DNA of 42,534 nucleotides from Gammaproteobacteria bacterium (lineage in GTDB: Bacteria; Pseudomonadota; Gammaproteobacteria; Steroidobacterales; GCA-2729495), in the NCBI GenBank assembly GCA_009692345.1, contig SHZI01000013.1, forward strand, positions 1 through 42,534, in the 5' to 3' direction. The translations under genes were made by a program, and so were the position numbers. Of this stretch, positions 33,827 to 42,534 are shown one piece after another. The notes under the pieces are model-generated. The model was not told the DNA's origin, did not search any database, and saw nothing but the letters and a program-made list of their open reading frames with translations. Position 1 is the first letter of the stretch. The number at the start of each line of letters is the position of its first letter.

Positions 33827-34396
33827 ATGCACCTCAAGAGGCACACCATCGTGTACGAGAGCAAGAACCAACCGTCACAGCTGGCTCGCCAGCGAGGCGC
33901 GGCCATGGTCATCGCCCTGGTCATGCTCCTGATCCTGACACTGCTGGCGACCGCCAGCGCGCGTATGACCCTGCTGGACGAACGAATGATGGGCAACACC
34001 CAGGACCGCAACGTGGCCTTTCAGGCCGCCGAAGCTGCGATCCGGACTGGCGAAGGTGATCTGATTGCCCCTGTGCTGCCCGACTTCGATGGCACCAACG
34101 GCCTCTGGCAACCGGCTGCTCCGGGGGATGATCCGGTCTGGGAGACCGCGGACTGGGAGGACGTGGGCAACGATGTTCGCAGCTACAACGGCCTGGCGAA
34201 TGCGCCCGGCAGTCTCGCCAATGCCACGGCGGCCTATGCCATTGAGGAGATGCCCGCTGTGCCCTGTGTCCTCTGCAGCGAGAAAGCCGGGGTCGTGCCT
34301 GATGAACCGGCGATCTACCGGGTTACAGCCCGGGGCGTGGGCGCCGCAGGCAATGCCACTGTTGTCGTCCAAACCACCTACAAGCGCGCGAACTGA
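33827..34396 (+). CDS. pilX: Type IV pilus assembly protein PilX
   Basis: A 189-residue minor pilin with leader end RQRG|AAMVIALVMLLILTLLA. The mature protein lacks Glu at position 5, as PilX often does, and carries ASARMTLLDERMMGNTQDRN and FQAAEAAIRTGE, typical for the family. Near the C-terminus is a cysteine pair (VPCVLC). ATG 33827 is taken as start, but GTG 33851 with AGAGG about nine bases upstream is a fair alternative that would shorten the leader by eight residues. Confidence 0.9.
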   Translation: MHLKRHTIVYESKNQPSQLARQRGAAMVIALVMLLILTLLATASARMTLLDERMMGNTQDRNVAFQAAEAAIRTGEGDLIAPVLPDFDGTNGLWQPAAPGDDPVWETADWEDVGNDVRSYNGLANAPGSLANATAAYAIEEMPAVPCVLCSEKAGVVPDEPAIYRVTARGVGAAGNATVVVQTTYKRAN

Positions 34397-34406
34397 AGGA
34401 ATACCC

Positions 34407-37400
34407 ATGAACGGAATCATTCGCAGGAACCCCGCTATGCACACCTTGCTTCGTAGCCGCTGGCTGACGCTGGTTGGTGGTGCCCTGCTGGCAGCGGGCC
34501 CCTCAGCCAATGCCGTAACCATTGCCGAGACCCCGCTGTTCGTCAGCGGCGCGGTGGCGCCCAACGTCATGCTGATGATCGACAACTCCGGCAGCATGCA
34601 CAACGCCATCTGGGCCACGGCCTACAACCCGGCAACCACCTACACAGACTGGAGTCTGGTCAACAACGGGGCCTCCGCGTGGAACGCAAGCACCGATGTC
34701 GGTCAGGCGAACCTGCTGAGCAGTGGCTGGCGCACCTCCGGCTCAGGTATCGACTGCCCCGCGGGCTCGGTGCGCGGCAAGAAGTCGAACGGCAACACCC
34801 GCTGCCTCACGCTGCCGGACCCCGCGGGTGGCAGCACGACGCAGTGGGACGGCAATTACCTCAATTACCTGTTCAACACCTACGGTACTACCGGCAGCAT
34901 CATCCCGTTTAATCTCAGCACCGGGGCGATCATTCCGAACACCTACCGGTTCGGGGTCGCGAAGAGCGTCGCGGACACTTTTGTGGTGAACAACCCGAGT
35001 CTGCGTATCGGTCTCTCCTCGTTCTGGAACAATGAAGGCGGGAAGATTGACGCGGTCTGTGGCACTGCCACGGCCACCCTGAGGTCGAAGATCACCGCCA
35101 TGGCCTTCCAGGGGTACACCCCCCTGGCAGAAACCTACTACGAGATCACCCGGTATTTCCGCGGCATGACCGGCTACTTCAACGGGGGCACCTACACGAG
35201 CCCGATCCAGTACCGGTGCCAGAAGAATTTCGTCATCATGATCACGGACGGGTATCCGACCAAGGATACGAACATCCCGACCAATGACCCGGCCGATACG
35301 GCGGACACCACGCGCAGCCTCCCGAACTGGGACAAACTGGCGCCGACGACCACCCAGGCCCAGTTCCCGAACTTCCTACCCCCATACTCCGATGGCTTCC
35401 AGCCCTCGGGCTCCGACGGGAACGAGGGCTACGCGATGTACCTGGACGATCTCGCCAAATTTGGCAATGACGTCGACCTCAAGACGACGGGCACAGACAA
35501 CGAAGGCGGGAGTTACAACGATCCGGCCTTTCTGAAGCAGAACCTCGTCACCTACACCATCGGCTTTGCCGTCTCGAACCAGATGCTGGCCGACGCGGCC
35601 GCCTACGGCAAAGGCACCTACTACACCGCCAACAATGCGGCGCAGCTGACGACCGCGCTGGCGGCCGCCGTGGCCGACATCAAGGCCCGCACGAGCACGG
35701 TGTCCTCGGTAACCTCGAACTCCACCCGCCTGACTGGGGACAGCCTGCTCTATCAGGCGAAGTTCTCGACCGTACCCTGGGGCGGCAGCCTGCTGGCCTA
35801 CCCGCTCCTGTCGGGCGGTGCACTCGGGAGTATCGAGTGGAATGCCGCCGACTTGCTGCCCGCCGCCGGGTCACGGAACATCCTGACCTACAACCCGACC
35901 GCTTCGGCGGGGGCGCGGGGCCGGACCTTCCTCTGGGCCTCGCTCAGTGCGGCCCAGCAGACCGAGCTGAACAAGAACATCGGCGGCACGGCCGATGGCC
36001 AGGGCCAGGCGCGCCTGGATTATCTGCGCGGTGACCGGACCAACGAGACGCCGAACGGCCAGCAGTTCCGGACCCGGGATTCAATGCTGGGCGACATCAT
36101 CAACTCGGATCCGACCTACGTCGGCGCCCAGAACTTCGGCTTCAACCTGCTGCCGGGCGCCGAGGGCTCCAGCTACAAGTCGACCCGGCCCGGGAGGGCG
36201 GCGGCCAATCGTCCCACCATGGTTTATGTAGCGTCCAACGACGGCATGCTGCACGGCTTCGACGGGGACACCGGCGTAGAGCGTCTGGCCTACATGCCGA
36301 ACGCCGTGTACCCCGAACTCACCTTCCATGTGGATCCGTCCTACGACAACAGTCACCGGTACATCAACGACGGTTCGCCCCGGGCGCTGGACGCCTACCT
36401 TGACGGGTCCTGGAAGACGATTCTGGTCGGGAGTCTCGGCCTGGGCGGCAAGGGTGTCTATGCCCTCAATGTCTCCAGCCCCGCGACCTTCGGCACGGGT
36501 GACGTGATGTGGGAGTTCACCTCCGTCGATGACTCCGACCTGGGGGATTCGATGCCCCAGCCCGCCATTGCCCGCCTGAGCGGCGGCAAATGGGTCGCGA
36601 TCATCTCCAACGGCTACAACAGTGCCGCTGGCCTGGCCAAGCTCTTCGTGCTCGACCTCAAGACCGGCGCGAAGCTCGCCGAGATCAGCACTGGCGTCGG
36701 TGGCGACAACGGTTTGTCCAGCCCGACGCCTGTGGACGTGGATGGGGACCGGATTGCTGACTACGTCTACGCCGGCGACCTGAAGGGCAACATGTGGAAG
36801 TTTGACCTGACATCCACGACCGCCAGTAACTGGAAGGCTTCGTTCGGTACTGTCGGTACGCCCATTCCCCTTTACACGGCCTGCAAGGCTGATCCCTGCA
36901 CGGCTGCAAATCGCCAGCCCATCACGAGCGCGCCGGAAGTCGGGAAGCACCCCACCCTGGGCAGCGTCCTGTACTTCGGTACCGGGCAGTATTTCGCGAC
37001 GGGTGACAACGCCGCCTCAGGCACGCAGACGTTCTACGCAATCCGCGACCGGAACGGCAAGGAGACCACCACGCCCGTCGCGCTGACTGCCGGACGGGCC
37101 AATCTCCAGGCCCAGACGGTCATCTACGAGAACACAGAGCAGGCGTTCTTCCAGCTGGTCAGCGATGTGGAGGTGCAGACGAATGTTGCCGGCGTGCGGG
37201 TGACCTCGTCCAACCCGGTGGCTGATACCAAGGATGGCTGGTTTCTCAACCTGCCTACTGCCGGCGAGCGCCAGGTGAGTAACTCGGCCCTGCGCAACGG
37301 CAAGATTATCTTCACCACGATCATTCCCGGTGGCGATGCCTGCTCCGCAGGCGGTGAGGGCTGGCTGATGGTGCTGGATGCGCTGGCGGGCGGGCGGCCG

Positions 37401-37670
37401 GAGGCCACCCCGCTGGACCTGAACCTCGATGGCACCTTTGATCGCCAGGACTTCATCACCGTCACGATCGCCGGTGAGGAAGTGGAGGTGCCTGCCACCG
37501 GCGCCAAGTCTGAGGTCGGCATGGTCGACCAGATGCTCCTCATCAGCGAAGACGATGGCGAATCCGACATCTACAAGGCCTGCGGGACCAACGACGGAGC
37601 GGGTTGCGATGGCTATATCGCCACCACAGGCCAGGCCCAGGGCCGCCAGTCCTGGCGGGAAGTTGACTGA
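34407..37670 (+). CDS. pilY1: Type IV pilus tip adhesin/assembly protein PilY1
   Basis: A 1087-residue exported protein. AAGGA precedes ATG 34407 at seven bases, and a signal peptide ends near ANA (residue 36). A von Willebrand A domain begins MLMIDNSGSM with metal-site residues Asp59, Ser61 and Ser63. From about residue 600 comes the PilY1 beta-propeller: TMVYVASNDGMLHGFDGDTG, KTILVGSLGLGGKGVYALNV, and the calcium loop VDVDGDRIADYVYAGD (about 776-791). PilY1 sits at the pilus tip, promotes adhesion and controls retraction in a calcium-dependent way. Many Cys pairs suggest disulfides. It is followed by the PilE-like gene at 11 bases. Confidence 0.95.
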   Translation: MNGIIRRNPAMHTLLRSRWLTLVGGALLAAGPSANAVTIAETPLFVSGAVAPNVMLMIDNSGSMHNAIWATAYNPATTYTDWSLVNNGASAWNASTDVGQANLLSSGWRTSGSGIDCPAGSVRGKKSNGNTRCLTLPDPAGGSTTQWDGNYLNYLFNTYGTTGSIIPFNLSTGAIIPNTYRFGVAKSVADTFVVNNPSLRIGLSSFWNNEGGKIDAVCGTATATLRSKITAMAFQGYTPLAETYYEITRYFRGMTGYFNGGTYTSPIQYRCQKNFVIMITDGYPTKDTNIPTNDPADTADTTRSLPNWDKLAPTTTQAQFPNFLPPYSDGFQPSGSDGNEGYAMYLDDLAKFGNDVDLKTTGTDNEGGSYNDPAFLKQNLVTYTIGFAVSNQMLADAAAYGKGTYYTANNAAQLTTALAAAVADIKARTSTVSSVTSNSTRLTGDSLLYQAKFSTVPWGGSLLAYPLLSGGALGSIEWNAADLLPAAGSRNILTYNPTASAGARGRTFLWASLSAAQQTELNKNIGGTADGQGQARLDYLRGDRTNETPNGQQFRTRDSMLGDIINSDPTYVGAQNFGFNLLPGAEGSSYKSTRPGRAAANRPTMVYVASNDGMLHGFDGDTGVERLAYMPNAVYPELTFHVDPSYDNSHRYINDGSPRALDAYLDGSWKTILVGSLGLGGKGVYALNVSSPATFGTGDVMWEFTSVDDSDLGDSMPQPAIARLSGGKWVAIISNGYNSAAGLAKLFVLDLKTGAKLAEISTGVGGDNGLSSPTPVDVDGDRIADYVYAGDLKGNMWKFDLTSTTASNWKASFGTVGTPIPLYTACKADPCTAANRQPITSAPEVGKHPTLGSVLYFGTGQYFATGDNAASGTQTFYAIRDRNGKETTTPVALTAGRANLQAQTVIYENTEQAFFQLVSDVEVQTNVAGVRVTSSNPVADTKDGWFLNLPTAGERQVSNSALRNGKIIFTTIIPGGDACSAGGEGWLMVLDALAGGRPEATPLDLNLDGTFDRQDFITVTIAGEEVEVPATGAKSEVGMVDQMLLISEDDGESDIYKACGTNDGAGCDGYIATTGQAQGRQSWREVD

Positions 37671-37681
37671 GGAGAATGCCA

Positions 37682-38095
37682 ATGATGCGCAGGTCACACC
37701 AGCAGGGTTTCAGCCTCATTGAACTGGTCGTTGTCATGGGTATCGCCGCGATACTCACGATGATCGCGGTGCCCAGCTATCAGCAGAGTGTAATCAAGGG
37801 GCGGCGGGCGGAGGCCCGGGTGGTGATCAACGACACCGCCCAGCGCCTCGAGCGCTGCTATACCCAGTTCGGGGCCTACGATGCCGACGACTGCCCAATT
37901 GACGACGCCGATGAGATTCTGTCCCAAGGCGGGTTCTACACCCTGACGGTCGATATCCCCGACGCCGCCACCTACACGCTCACCGCCGATCCCGAGGGCG
38001 CCCAGGCGGACGATGACAAGTGCGGCAGCCTGAGCCTGACCAATACGGGAGTCCGCGACCGGACAGGCACCGACGACCTGGAGCGCTGCTGGTAG
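37682..38095 (+). CDS. pilE: Type IV minor pilin PilE-like
   Basis: A 137-residue pilin with cleavage site HQQG|FSLIELVVVMGIAAILTM, Glu at +5, and the helix continuation AVPSYQQSVIKGRRAEARV. Four cysteines (RCYTQ, DDCP, DKCGS, ERCW) could make two disulfide loops. ATG 37682 is chosen over 37676 because GGAG at 37671-37674 is seven bases before it. The small size and operon place suggest the minor pilin PilE rather than the major subunit PilA. Its TAG stop is from a GTAG repeat, and the last residues are ERCW. Confidence 0.9.
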   Translation: MMRRSHQQGFSLIELVVVMGIAAILTMIAVPSYQQSVIKGRRAEARVVINDTAQRLERCYTQFGAYDADDCPIDDADEILSQGGFYTLTVDIPDAATYTLTADPEGAQADDDKCGSLSLTNTGVRDRTGTDDLERCW

Positions 38096-38115
38096 GAACG
38101 CCTTTAGGCGCGACC
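38092..38115 (+). repeat. Single GTAG-type REP unit
   Basis: The unit begins GTAGGAACGCCTTTAGGCGC and ends GACC, with one change from the common form. Its TAG is the stop codon of pilE. It is followed within six bases by a palindrome of a different family. Confidence 0.82.
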
Positions 38116-38120
38116 ACGAT

Positions 38121-38180
38121 AAAAAGGGGACATGCCTCATTTCCTGGCGGCTGCCAGGAAATGAGGCATGTCCCCTTTTT
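38121..38180. repeat. GGGGACATGCC-type palindrome, 28-bp perfect arms
   Basis: The arms begin AAAAAGGGGACATGCCTCAT and end CCTGGC, with a four-base centre (GGCT). The run of T after the right arm and A before the left would let it act as a terminator in both directions. It is related to the copies at 25649 and 39749 by the core GGGGAC(A)TGCCT. Confidence 0.92.
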
Positions 38181-38188
38181 CTATAGAG

Positions 38189-38247
38189 GTACCGGGTTTG
38201 CAATCTGGCAACTTCGCTGCCAAGTTGCCAGATTGCAAACCCGGTAC
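38189..38247. repeat. ACCGGGTTTG-type palindrome, 26-bp perfect arms
   Basis: The left arm begins GTACCGGGTTTGCAATCTGG and ends CAACTT; the right arm is its exact reverse complement, with a seven-base centre CGCTGCC. It lies directly upstream of the FAD oxidase start and may shape that gene's leader. A degenerate relative is at 8561-8611. Confidence 0.9.
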
Positions 38248-38264
38248 ATCTGGAGATGCCCGCC

Positions 38265-39752
38265 ATGCAACGCCGTCTCTTCGTCAGTTCCCTGCTCGGC
38301 GCCGCCGCCGGCGGCATCCCTCTGGCCCGGGCGCTCGCGGCAGCCGCAGCAACACCCATTGCGGGCGACCTGCCGGCCACGCGCCTTGCCGGCGGCGAGA
38401 CCGTCCTGACCCGGTCGGCGGTGAAGGATTTTCAGGCCGGCCTGCGGGGGCCCCTGCTCCTGGCGGGCCAGGACGGCTACGACCGGGCCCGTCAGGTCTG
38501 GAACGGGATGATCGACCGCCGTCCGGCGCTGATCGCCCAGTGCAGCGGCCCGGCCGACGTGGTCCGGTCCGTCCAGTTTGCCCGGGCCAATGATCTGCTG
38601 GTTGCCGTCCGCAGTGGCGGCCACAGCACCTCGGGCCAGTCCGTCTGCGACGGTGGCCTGATGATCGACCTCTCCGCCATGCGTGGCGTCCGGGTTGACC
38701 CCAAAGCGAAACGGGCCTGGGTGCCGGGTGGCGCGTTGCTCGGGGAACTTGATCGGGAGTCGCAACTGTTTGGCCTGGCGACTACGGCCGGTACGGTGTC
38801 CCACACGGGCGCCGCGGGTCTCACGCTGGGCGGCGGGTTTGGCCGTCTCGGCCGGCGCTTTGGCCTGTCCTGCGACAACCTCGTGTCGGTGGACGTCGTG
38901 ACGGCGGACGGCAAGTTCCTGCGGGCAAGCAACGACGAGAATCGGGATCTGTTCTGGGGCCTGCGGGGTGGCGGGGGAAATTTCGGCATCGCGACGGGGT
39001 TTGAGTACCGCCTGCATGAGATGGGGCCGACGATTCTCGGCGGGCCGCTGATTTTCCCTTTCAGTCAGGTCCGGGAAGTGCTCGAGTTCTTCGTGGAGTT
39101 TGCGGCAACTGCGCCCGACGAGCTCAACATCGACTGCGCCATCGTTGCGCCGCCGGGTGCCAAGCCGATGGTGGTGCTGGAGATCTGCTACTCCGGGGAC
39201 CTCGCGAAGGGCGAGAAGGTCATCGCGCCGATCCGCACCTTCAGCAAGCCCCTGGCAGACCAAGTCAAGCCCATGCCCTATGTGAAGCTGCAAACCACGG
39301 CAGACGCGGCCAACGCCGCGGGCCGCAACTACTACATCAAGAGTGGTTTCGTGGAGCAGGTGGTACCGGAACTGCTGGATAACCTGCTGGCGGGCTACAG
39401 CGCCGATCCGGGCCGGGCCACGATCGTCGTGCTCCAGCAGCTGGGTGGCGCGATCGCCCGGGTGCGCACCGACGCCACGGCCTTTCCCCACCGGGGCGCG
39501 AAGTTCGATCTGCTCGTGCTCGGCGGCTGGGACGACGCGAGCCAGAACGAGCGGCACACCGCCTGGATCAAGAGCTACTGGGCGCCGCTGGAGCCCTACA
39601 CCCGGGGCTTCTACTTCAATACGTCAGTCGGTGACAGCCAGGAGAAGATCCGTGCGAACTTCGGCGCCAACTACCCGCGCCTGGTCAAGCTCAAGGACCG
39701 CTACGACCCGGCCAACCTGTTCCACCTGAACGCCAACGTGCAGCCCTCGTAA
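38265..39752 (+). CDS. Tat-exported FAD-linked oxidase (berberine-bridge-enzyme type)
   Basis: A 495-residue oxidase of the PCMH/VAO fold with a C-terminal BBE segment (DRYDPANLFHLNANV). ATG 38265 has GGAG nine bases before it and begins a twin-arginine-like signal, QRRLFVSSLLGAAAGG. The FAD domain has VRSGGHSTSG, where His120 is the usual covalent FAD link, and GLTLGGGFGRLGRRFGL. The cysteine used for a second covalent link in plant BBE enzymes seems absent: the corresponding part reads AGTVSHTG. It should oxidise an alcohol or sugar with O2 or another acceptor in the periplasm. Its stop TAA is the first part of the following palindrome. Confidence 0.9.
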   Translation: MQRRLFVSSLLGAAAGGIPLARALAAAAATPIAGDLPATRLAGGETVLTRSAVKDFQAGLRGPLLLAGQDGYDRARQVWNGMIDRRPALIAQCSGPADVVRSVQFARANDLLVAVRSGGHSTSGQSVCDGGLMIDLSAMRGVRVDPKAKRAWVPGGALLGELDRESQLFGLATTAGTVSHTGAAGLTLGGGFGRLGRRFGLSCDNLVSVDVVTADGKFLRASNDENRDLFWGLRGGGGNFGIATGFEYRLHEMGPTILGGPLIFPFSQVREVLEFFVEFAATAPDELNIDCAIVAPPGAKPMVVLEICYSGDLAKGEKVIAPIRTFSKPLADQVKPMPYVKLQTTADAANAAGRNYYIKSGFVEQVVPELLDNLLAGYSADPGRATIVVLQQLGGAIARVRTDATAFPHRGAKFDLLVLGGWDDASQNERHTAWIKSYWAPLEPYTRGFYFNTSVGDSQEKIRANFGANYPRLVKLKDRYDPANLFHLNANVQPS

Positions 39753-39830
39753 AAATGGGGACATGCCTAATTTCCAGGAGCCCCGCCCACCGGCGGGGCT
39801 CCTGGAAATTAGGCATGTCCCCACTTTTAC
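39749..39830. repeat. GGGGACATGCC-type palindrome, 39-bp arms with one mismatch
   Basis: The arms begin GTAAAAATGGGGACATGCCT (left) and GTAAAAGTGGGGACATGCCT (right, minus strand) and end GCCCCGCC, with centre CACC. The outer TAA of each arm is the stop codon of the gene that enters it: the FAD oxidase at 39750-39752 and the RidA-family gene at 39827-39829. The strong stem between convergent genes should end transcription both ways. Confidence 0.93.
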
Positions 39831-40213
39831 GGGAGATAGGCGTCCGCCTCGATCTCCACGAGGATCTCGGGGCTGATCAGCTTCGCCACTTCCACCATCG
39901 CAGTGGCCGGCCGGATGGTGCTGAACACTTCACCGTGGGCCTTGCCCACATCTTCCCAGCGGCTGATGTCCGTCAGGTAGATCCGCGTGCGGACCACGTG
40001 CTCCGGGCCGGCGCCGACGGCTGCCAGAGCTGCCGTGATGTTGGCGAGGATCTGCCGCGTCTGGGCGTAGGGGTCATCAATACCGACGATGTTCCCGTCC
40101 GGGCCGCTGGCCGTAGTGCCGGAGATGTAGATGAAGGGTCCGACCCGTACCGCCCGGGAGTAGCCGATGATGGGTTCCCATTTGCTGCCGGTGGAGTGGT
40201 TGATGCGTTCCAT
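39827..40213 (-). CDS. RidA/YjgF/UK114 family protein
   Basis: A 128-residue protein of the Rid family, small cytoplasmic trimers that in the RidA branch hydrolyse reactive enamine/imine intermediates. Stretches typical of the fold are VGPFIYISGTTASGPDG, QTRQILANITAALAAVGAG, VVRTRIYLTDISRWEDVG and ISPEILVEIEADAYLP. The catalytic arginine of RidA (Arg105 of E. coli, in a PAR motif before VEVA) is replaced here: the region reads RPATAMVEVAKL. It is therefore more like the Rid4-7 groups without shown deaminase activity. Start ATG 40213. The stop TAA is within the palindrome. Confidence 0.88.
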   Translation of the reverse strand: MERINHSTGSKWEPIIGYSRAVRVGPFIYISGTTASGPDGNIVGIDDPYAQTRQILANITAALAAVGAGPEHVVRTRIYLTDISRWEDVGKAHGEVFSTIRPATAMVEVAKLISPEILVEIEADAYLP

Positions 40214-40245
40214 TGAATAGCTGACCTGATGAGAGTTGAAGAAAG

Positions 40246-42321
40246 TTACTGCCTGGCAAGGGTTTCCAGGGTAGTCACCGGACTGTCGCACACCGTGCCC
40301 CGGCAGACATAGGCCACCACGCCAGCGGCGGGCGCCGTCTTGGACGCCAGGGCTGGGGGCAGGGCCGCCGGCAGATCGGCGGCATTCCCGGGGATGACAA
40401 ACACCAGGCGCCGGGGGTTAAAGGCAGCACCCAGCGTGGCGGCCCACACGCCGGCCTCGCCAGCGTCGCCCCGCAGGATGATCAGTTCGGGCGGTTGCAG
40501 GTACTCGTCCAGCGCGTTCAGCAGCGAGCAGTGGCCGTGGGGGAATTCCTGCATCCCGCGCCACCCGGCCCGCAGCGTGCGCTCCGCTGCGTCCAGGTAA
40601 CGGGGTTCTACCAGCAGGTAGCCGAGCCGGGCGAGGGCGAACGCGGCCACGCCGTTGCCCGAGGGCACGGCTTCGTCCGCCAGCGGCTTCGAGCGGTGCA
40701 GCAGCGCTTCGTGATCGTGGGACGTGAACCAGAAGCCGCCGTTCTCCCGGTCCTCGAAGCGTTCCAGGAGGCCGTCCGCCAGGAAAGTCGCAAAATTCAG
40801 GTGCTCAGTACTCCACCGGGTCTGCAGGAGTTCGACCACCGCATCGAGAAGGAAGGCGTAGTCGTCCAGATAACCATTGAGGCGCGCCTTGCCACTCTTA
40901 TAGGTAGCGAGTAGCCGGTGATCCACCTTAAGCGACCGGCGGAGAAAGTCCACCGCGGTCACCGCCGCGTCGGCCAGATCCGGGCGATCAAGCACCCGCG
41001 CGGCGATGGCCAGCCCCCGGATCATCAGCGCGTTCCAGCTGGTCAGCAGCTTGTCGTCCAGCCCGGGCCATACCCGGCCATTGCGCGCCCTGAGCAGCTT
41101 CGAGCGGCCCGACATGAGCAGGCGGCGCACGGTGGACTCGGGCTGGCCCGTGGTCGCCGCAATCTCCTCGACGGTCTGGTACACCCGCAGGTGCCAGGCC
41201 CGCACATTGTGGTGGGGCTCCTCAAAGTTCGACGGCTGGTCCAGCCCGAAGCGGGGCGCGAGCACCGCGTACTCCGCCGCGTCCACGAGAGACTGCACCT
41301 GCTCTGGAAGCCAGACGTAGAAGCGGCCTTCCTCGCCTTCCGAGTCCGCGTCGAGGCTGGAGTAGAAGGCACCTTCCGCCGAGCGCATGTCCCGCAGCAC
41401 CCAGTCTGCGGTTTCCCGGGCCACGGTGCGAAAGGTCTCGTCGCCGCTGATCTGGAACATCTGGGCGTAGAGGGCCAGCAGCGGTCCGTTGTCGTAGAGC
41501 ATTTTCTCGAAGTGGGGAATCGTCCAGAAGCGGTCCACGGAGTAGCGGCAGAAACCCCCGCCCAGGTGATCGTAGATGCCGCCCTCGGCCATCCGCTTCA
41601 GCGTGAGCGCCGCGAAGTACAGGCCGTCCTTGTCGGGCTGCGGGTCGTGGGCCGTGCTCCGCCAGTGGCGCAGCAGACGGTCGATGGTGGTGGGGTGGGG
41701 GAACTTGGGCGCGCCGCCGAAGCCGCCGTGCTCCCGGTCCACCTGTTGACCGGTGACGTCGCGAAAGTCCGCAAGGGGAGCGCCGTTCAGTGCCGAGACA
41801 TCAGCGCTGCCACCCGGCTCCATCCGGGCAAAGGCTTCCCGCAGCGCGTCCGCCTGGCCCCGCACGTCGGCACCGTTGTCCCGGTAGTACTCGGCGACGC
41901 GCTCCAGCACCTGGGTGAAGGAGGGCATGCCGTACTTCGCCGTGTTGGGAAAGTACGTCCCGCCGAAGAACGGCACGTGATCTTCCGGCGTGAGGAACAT
42001 GGTCAGCGGCCAGCCGCCCCCGCGCTGGGCGATGAAGTGATGAGCCGTCTGGTAGATCTTGTCCAGGTCCGGGCGCTCCTCCCGGTCCACCTTGATGTTG
42101 ATGAAGTGGCGATTCATCACCTCGGCAGTGGCCGGGTCCTCGAAGGACTCGTGGGCCATCACGTGGCACCAGTGGCAGGCCGAGTAGCCGATCGAGAGCA
42201 GAATCGGCTTGTTCTCCGCCCGGGCCCTCCCCAGCGCCGCGGCGTTCCAGGGGTGCCAGTCCACCGGGTTGGCGGCGTGCTGGAGCAGGTAGGGGCTGGT
42301 CTCGTCAGCGAGCTGGTTCAT
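40246..42321 (-). CDS. Thioredoxin-fold DUF255 protein (YyaL/SPATA20-like)
   Basis: A 691-residue protein. The N-terminal DUF255 thioredoxin-like domain (about 1-160) begins [19 protein letters not shown] and has the CxxC motif in SACHWCHVM (Cys49, Cys52) and FFGGTYFP. The remaining 500 residues form an alpha/alpha barrel like N-acylglucosamine epimerase or glycoside hydrolases, with [29 protein letters not shown] and [15 protein letters not shown]. This architecture is conserved from bacteria to human SPATA20, but its function is unknown. ATG 42321 gives the family's normal N-terminus. It lies 32 bases upstream of the RidA-family gene on the same strand, and is divergent from dusB. Confidence 0.92.
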   Translation of the reverse strand: MNQLADETSPYLLQHAANPVDWHPWNAAALGRARAENKPILLSIGYSACHWCHVMAHESFEDPATAEVMNRHFINIKVDREERPDLDKIYQTAHHFIAQRGGGWPLTMFLTPEDHVPFFGGTYFPNTAKYGMPSFTQVLERVAEYYRDNGADVRGQADALREAFARMEPGGSADVSALNGAPLADFRDVTGQQVDREHGGFGGAPKFPHPTTIDRLLRHWRSTAHDPQPDKDGLYFAALTLKRMAEGGIYDHLGGGFCRYSVDRFWTIPHFEKMLYDNGPLLALYAQMFQISGDETFRTVARETADWVLRDMRSAEGAFYSSLDADSEGEEGRFYVWLPEQVQSLVDAAEYAVLAPRFGLDQPSNFEEPHHNVRAWHLRVYQTVEEIAATTGQPESTVRRLLMSGRSKLLRARNGRVWPGLDDKLLTSWNALMIRGLAIAARVLDRPDLADAAVTAVDFLRRSLKVDHRLLATYKSGKARLNGYLDDYAFLLDAVVELLQTRWSTEHLNFATFLADGLLERFEDRENGGFWFTSHDHEALLHRSKPLADEAVPSGNGVAAFALARLGYLLVEPRYLDAAERTLRAGWRGMQEFPHGHCSLLNALDEYLQPPELIILRGDAGEAGVWAATLGAAFNPRRLVFVIPGNAADLPAALPPALASKTAPAAGVVAYVCRGTVCDSPVTTLETLARQ

Positions 42322-42388
42322 GCGGTACCAGCCTACCCGAAATAGGAATGGCCGATCCAACCGCCAGTTTCGGTACCATGACCACCCC

Positions 42389-42534
42389 ATGCAGATCGGC
42401 CCCCACACCATCGACCCGCCCGTGATCCTAGCCCCGATGGCGGGGGTCACCGACAAGCCGTTCCGGCAGCTGTGCCGGCGTCTGGGCGCGGGCCTGGCCG
42501 TGTCCGAGATGACGACGTCCGAGCCCCGCCTCTG
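42389..42534 (+). CDS. dusB: tRNA-dihydrouridine synthase DusB (3' end outside window)
   Basis: Only the first 48 codons are inside the window. They read [20 protein letters not shown], then [15 protein letters not shown] and VSEMTTSEP, the N-terminal FMN-binding start of the DusB/NifR3 group. The enzyme reduces uridine to dihydrouridine in tRNA with NADPH. In many gammaproteobacteria dusB is followed by fis; that cannot be checked here. An out-of-frame ATG at 42378 is not used. Confidence 0.9.
   Translation, partial: MQIGPHTIDPPVILAPMAGVTDKPFRQLCRRLGAGLAVSEMTTSEPRL

Noticed and set aside
34065-34406. In-frame upstream extension of pilY1 inside pilX
   Set aside because: The signal peptide and AAGGA ribosome-binding site clearly place the start at 34407; the upstream part only shadows pilX.
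40918-42345. A 475-codon open frame on the plus strand opposite the DUF255 gene
   Set aside because: It is a shadow of the DUF255 gene; the product is rich in Arg, His and Val with no recognisable motif.

Overview
The window is GC-rich, densely coded bacterial chromosome. Gene content (PurT, GltS, DusB, class III alcohol dehydrogenase, RhlE helicase, a FimT-PilV-PilW-PilX-PilY1-PilE minor-pilin operon, GTAG-type REP palindromes) points to a gammaproteobacterium. The exported oxidoreductases, tannase-like esterase, TauD-like dioxygenase and F420/deazaflavin-type nitroreductase fold protein suggest an environmental, probably little-studied lineage; that placement is inference. I see no rRNA, tRNA, CRISPR array, prophage or complete insertion sequence.

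Layout. 1-3.9 kb: the 3' part of a CydC-like ABC exporter gene, purT and an alpha/beta hydrolase, their ends joined by GTAG repeats. 3.9-9.0 kb: a decayed UbiD-family gene, an exported two-domain CbiX-like protein, an ECF sigma factor with its anti-sigma factor, an exported fasciclin protein and a small secreted six-cysteine protein. 9.2-12.9 kb: a PQQ-dehydrogenase coupled to a TauD/TfdA dioxygenase, and a divergent NYN-LOTUS protein. 13.0-17.1 kb: a minus-strand run of CPA2 antiporter, carbonic-anhydrase-like protein, lipoprotein, DoxX-like membrane protein and M48 metalloprotease lipoprotein. 17.1-19.7 kb: gene remnants, a TauE-type permease and rhlE. 19.7-20.2 kb: a non-coding stretch full of inverted repeats. 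20.2-25.7 kb: an operon of tannase-like esterase, exported SDR, DUF1838 protein and Tat-exported IorB-like molybdenum hydroxylase. 25.7-28.6 kb: a minus-strand operon cupin-gltS-TauE-DUF4126. 28.7-31.5 kb: adhC, a DUF2442 protein, then ppiC, a DUF385 protein and a 5'-nucleotidase-like HAD protein. 31.8-38.1 kb: the type IV minor pilin operon. 38.2-42.5 kb: a Tat-exported FAD oxidase, a RidA-family protein, a large DUF255 thioredoxin-fold protein and the start of dusB.

The most unusual signal is in the dispersed palindromes. Two unrelated families, the GTAG repeats and a GGGGACATGCC-type repeat, sit exactly at gene 3' ends, and ten annotated genes take their stop codon from the repeat itself. 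A third, smaller palindrome family is also present. Other points worth a look are the sigma/anti-sigma/fasciclin module, which resembles mycobacterial SigK-RskA-MPT70/83 in composition, the exported CbiX-like protein with a His/Met-rich segment, the carbonic-anhydrase-like protein lacking the usual Asp-Arg dyad, and the molybdenum hydroxylase operon with no visible iron-sulfur subunit.
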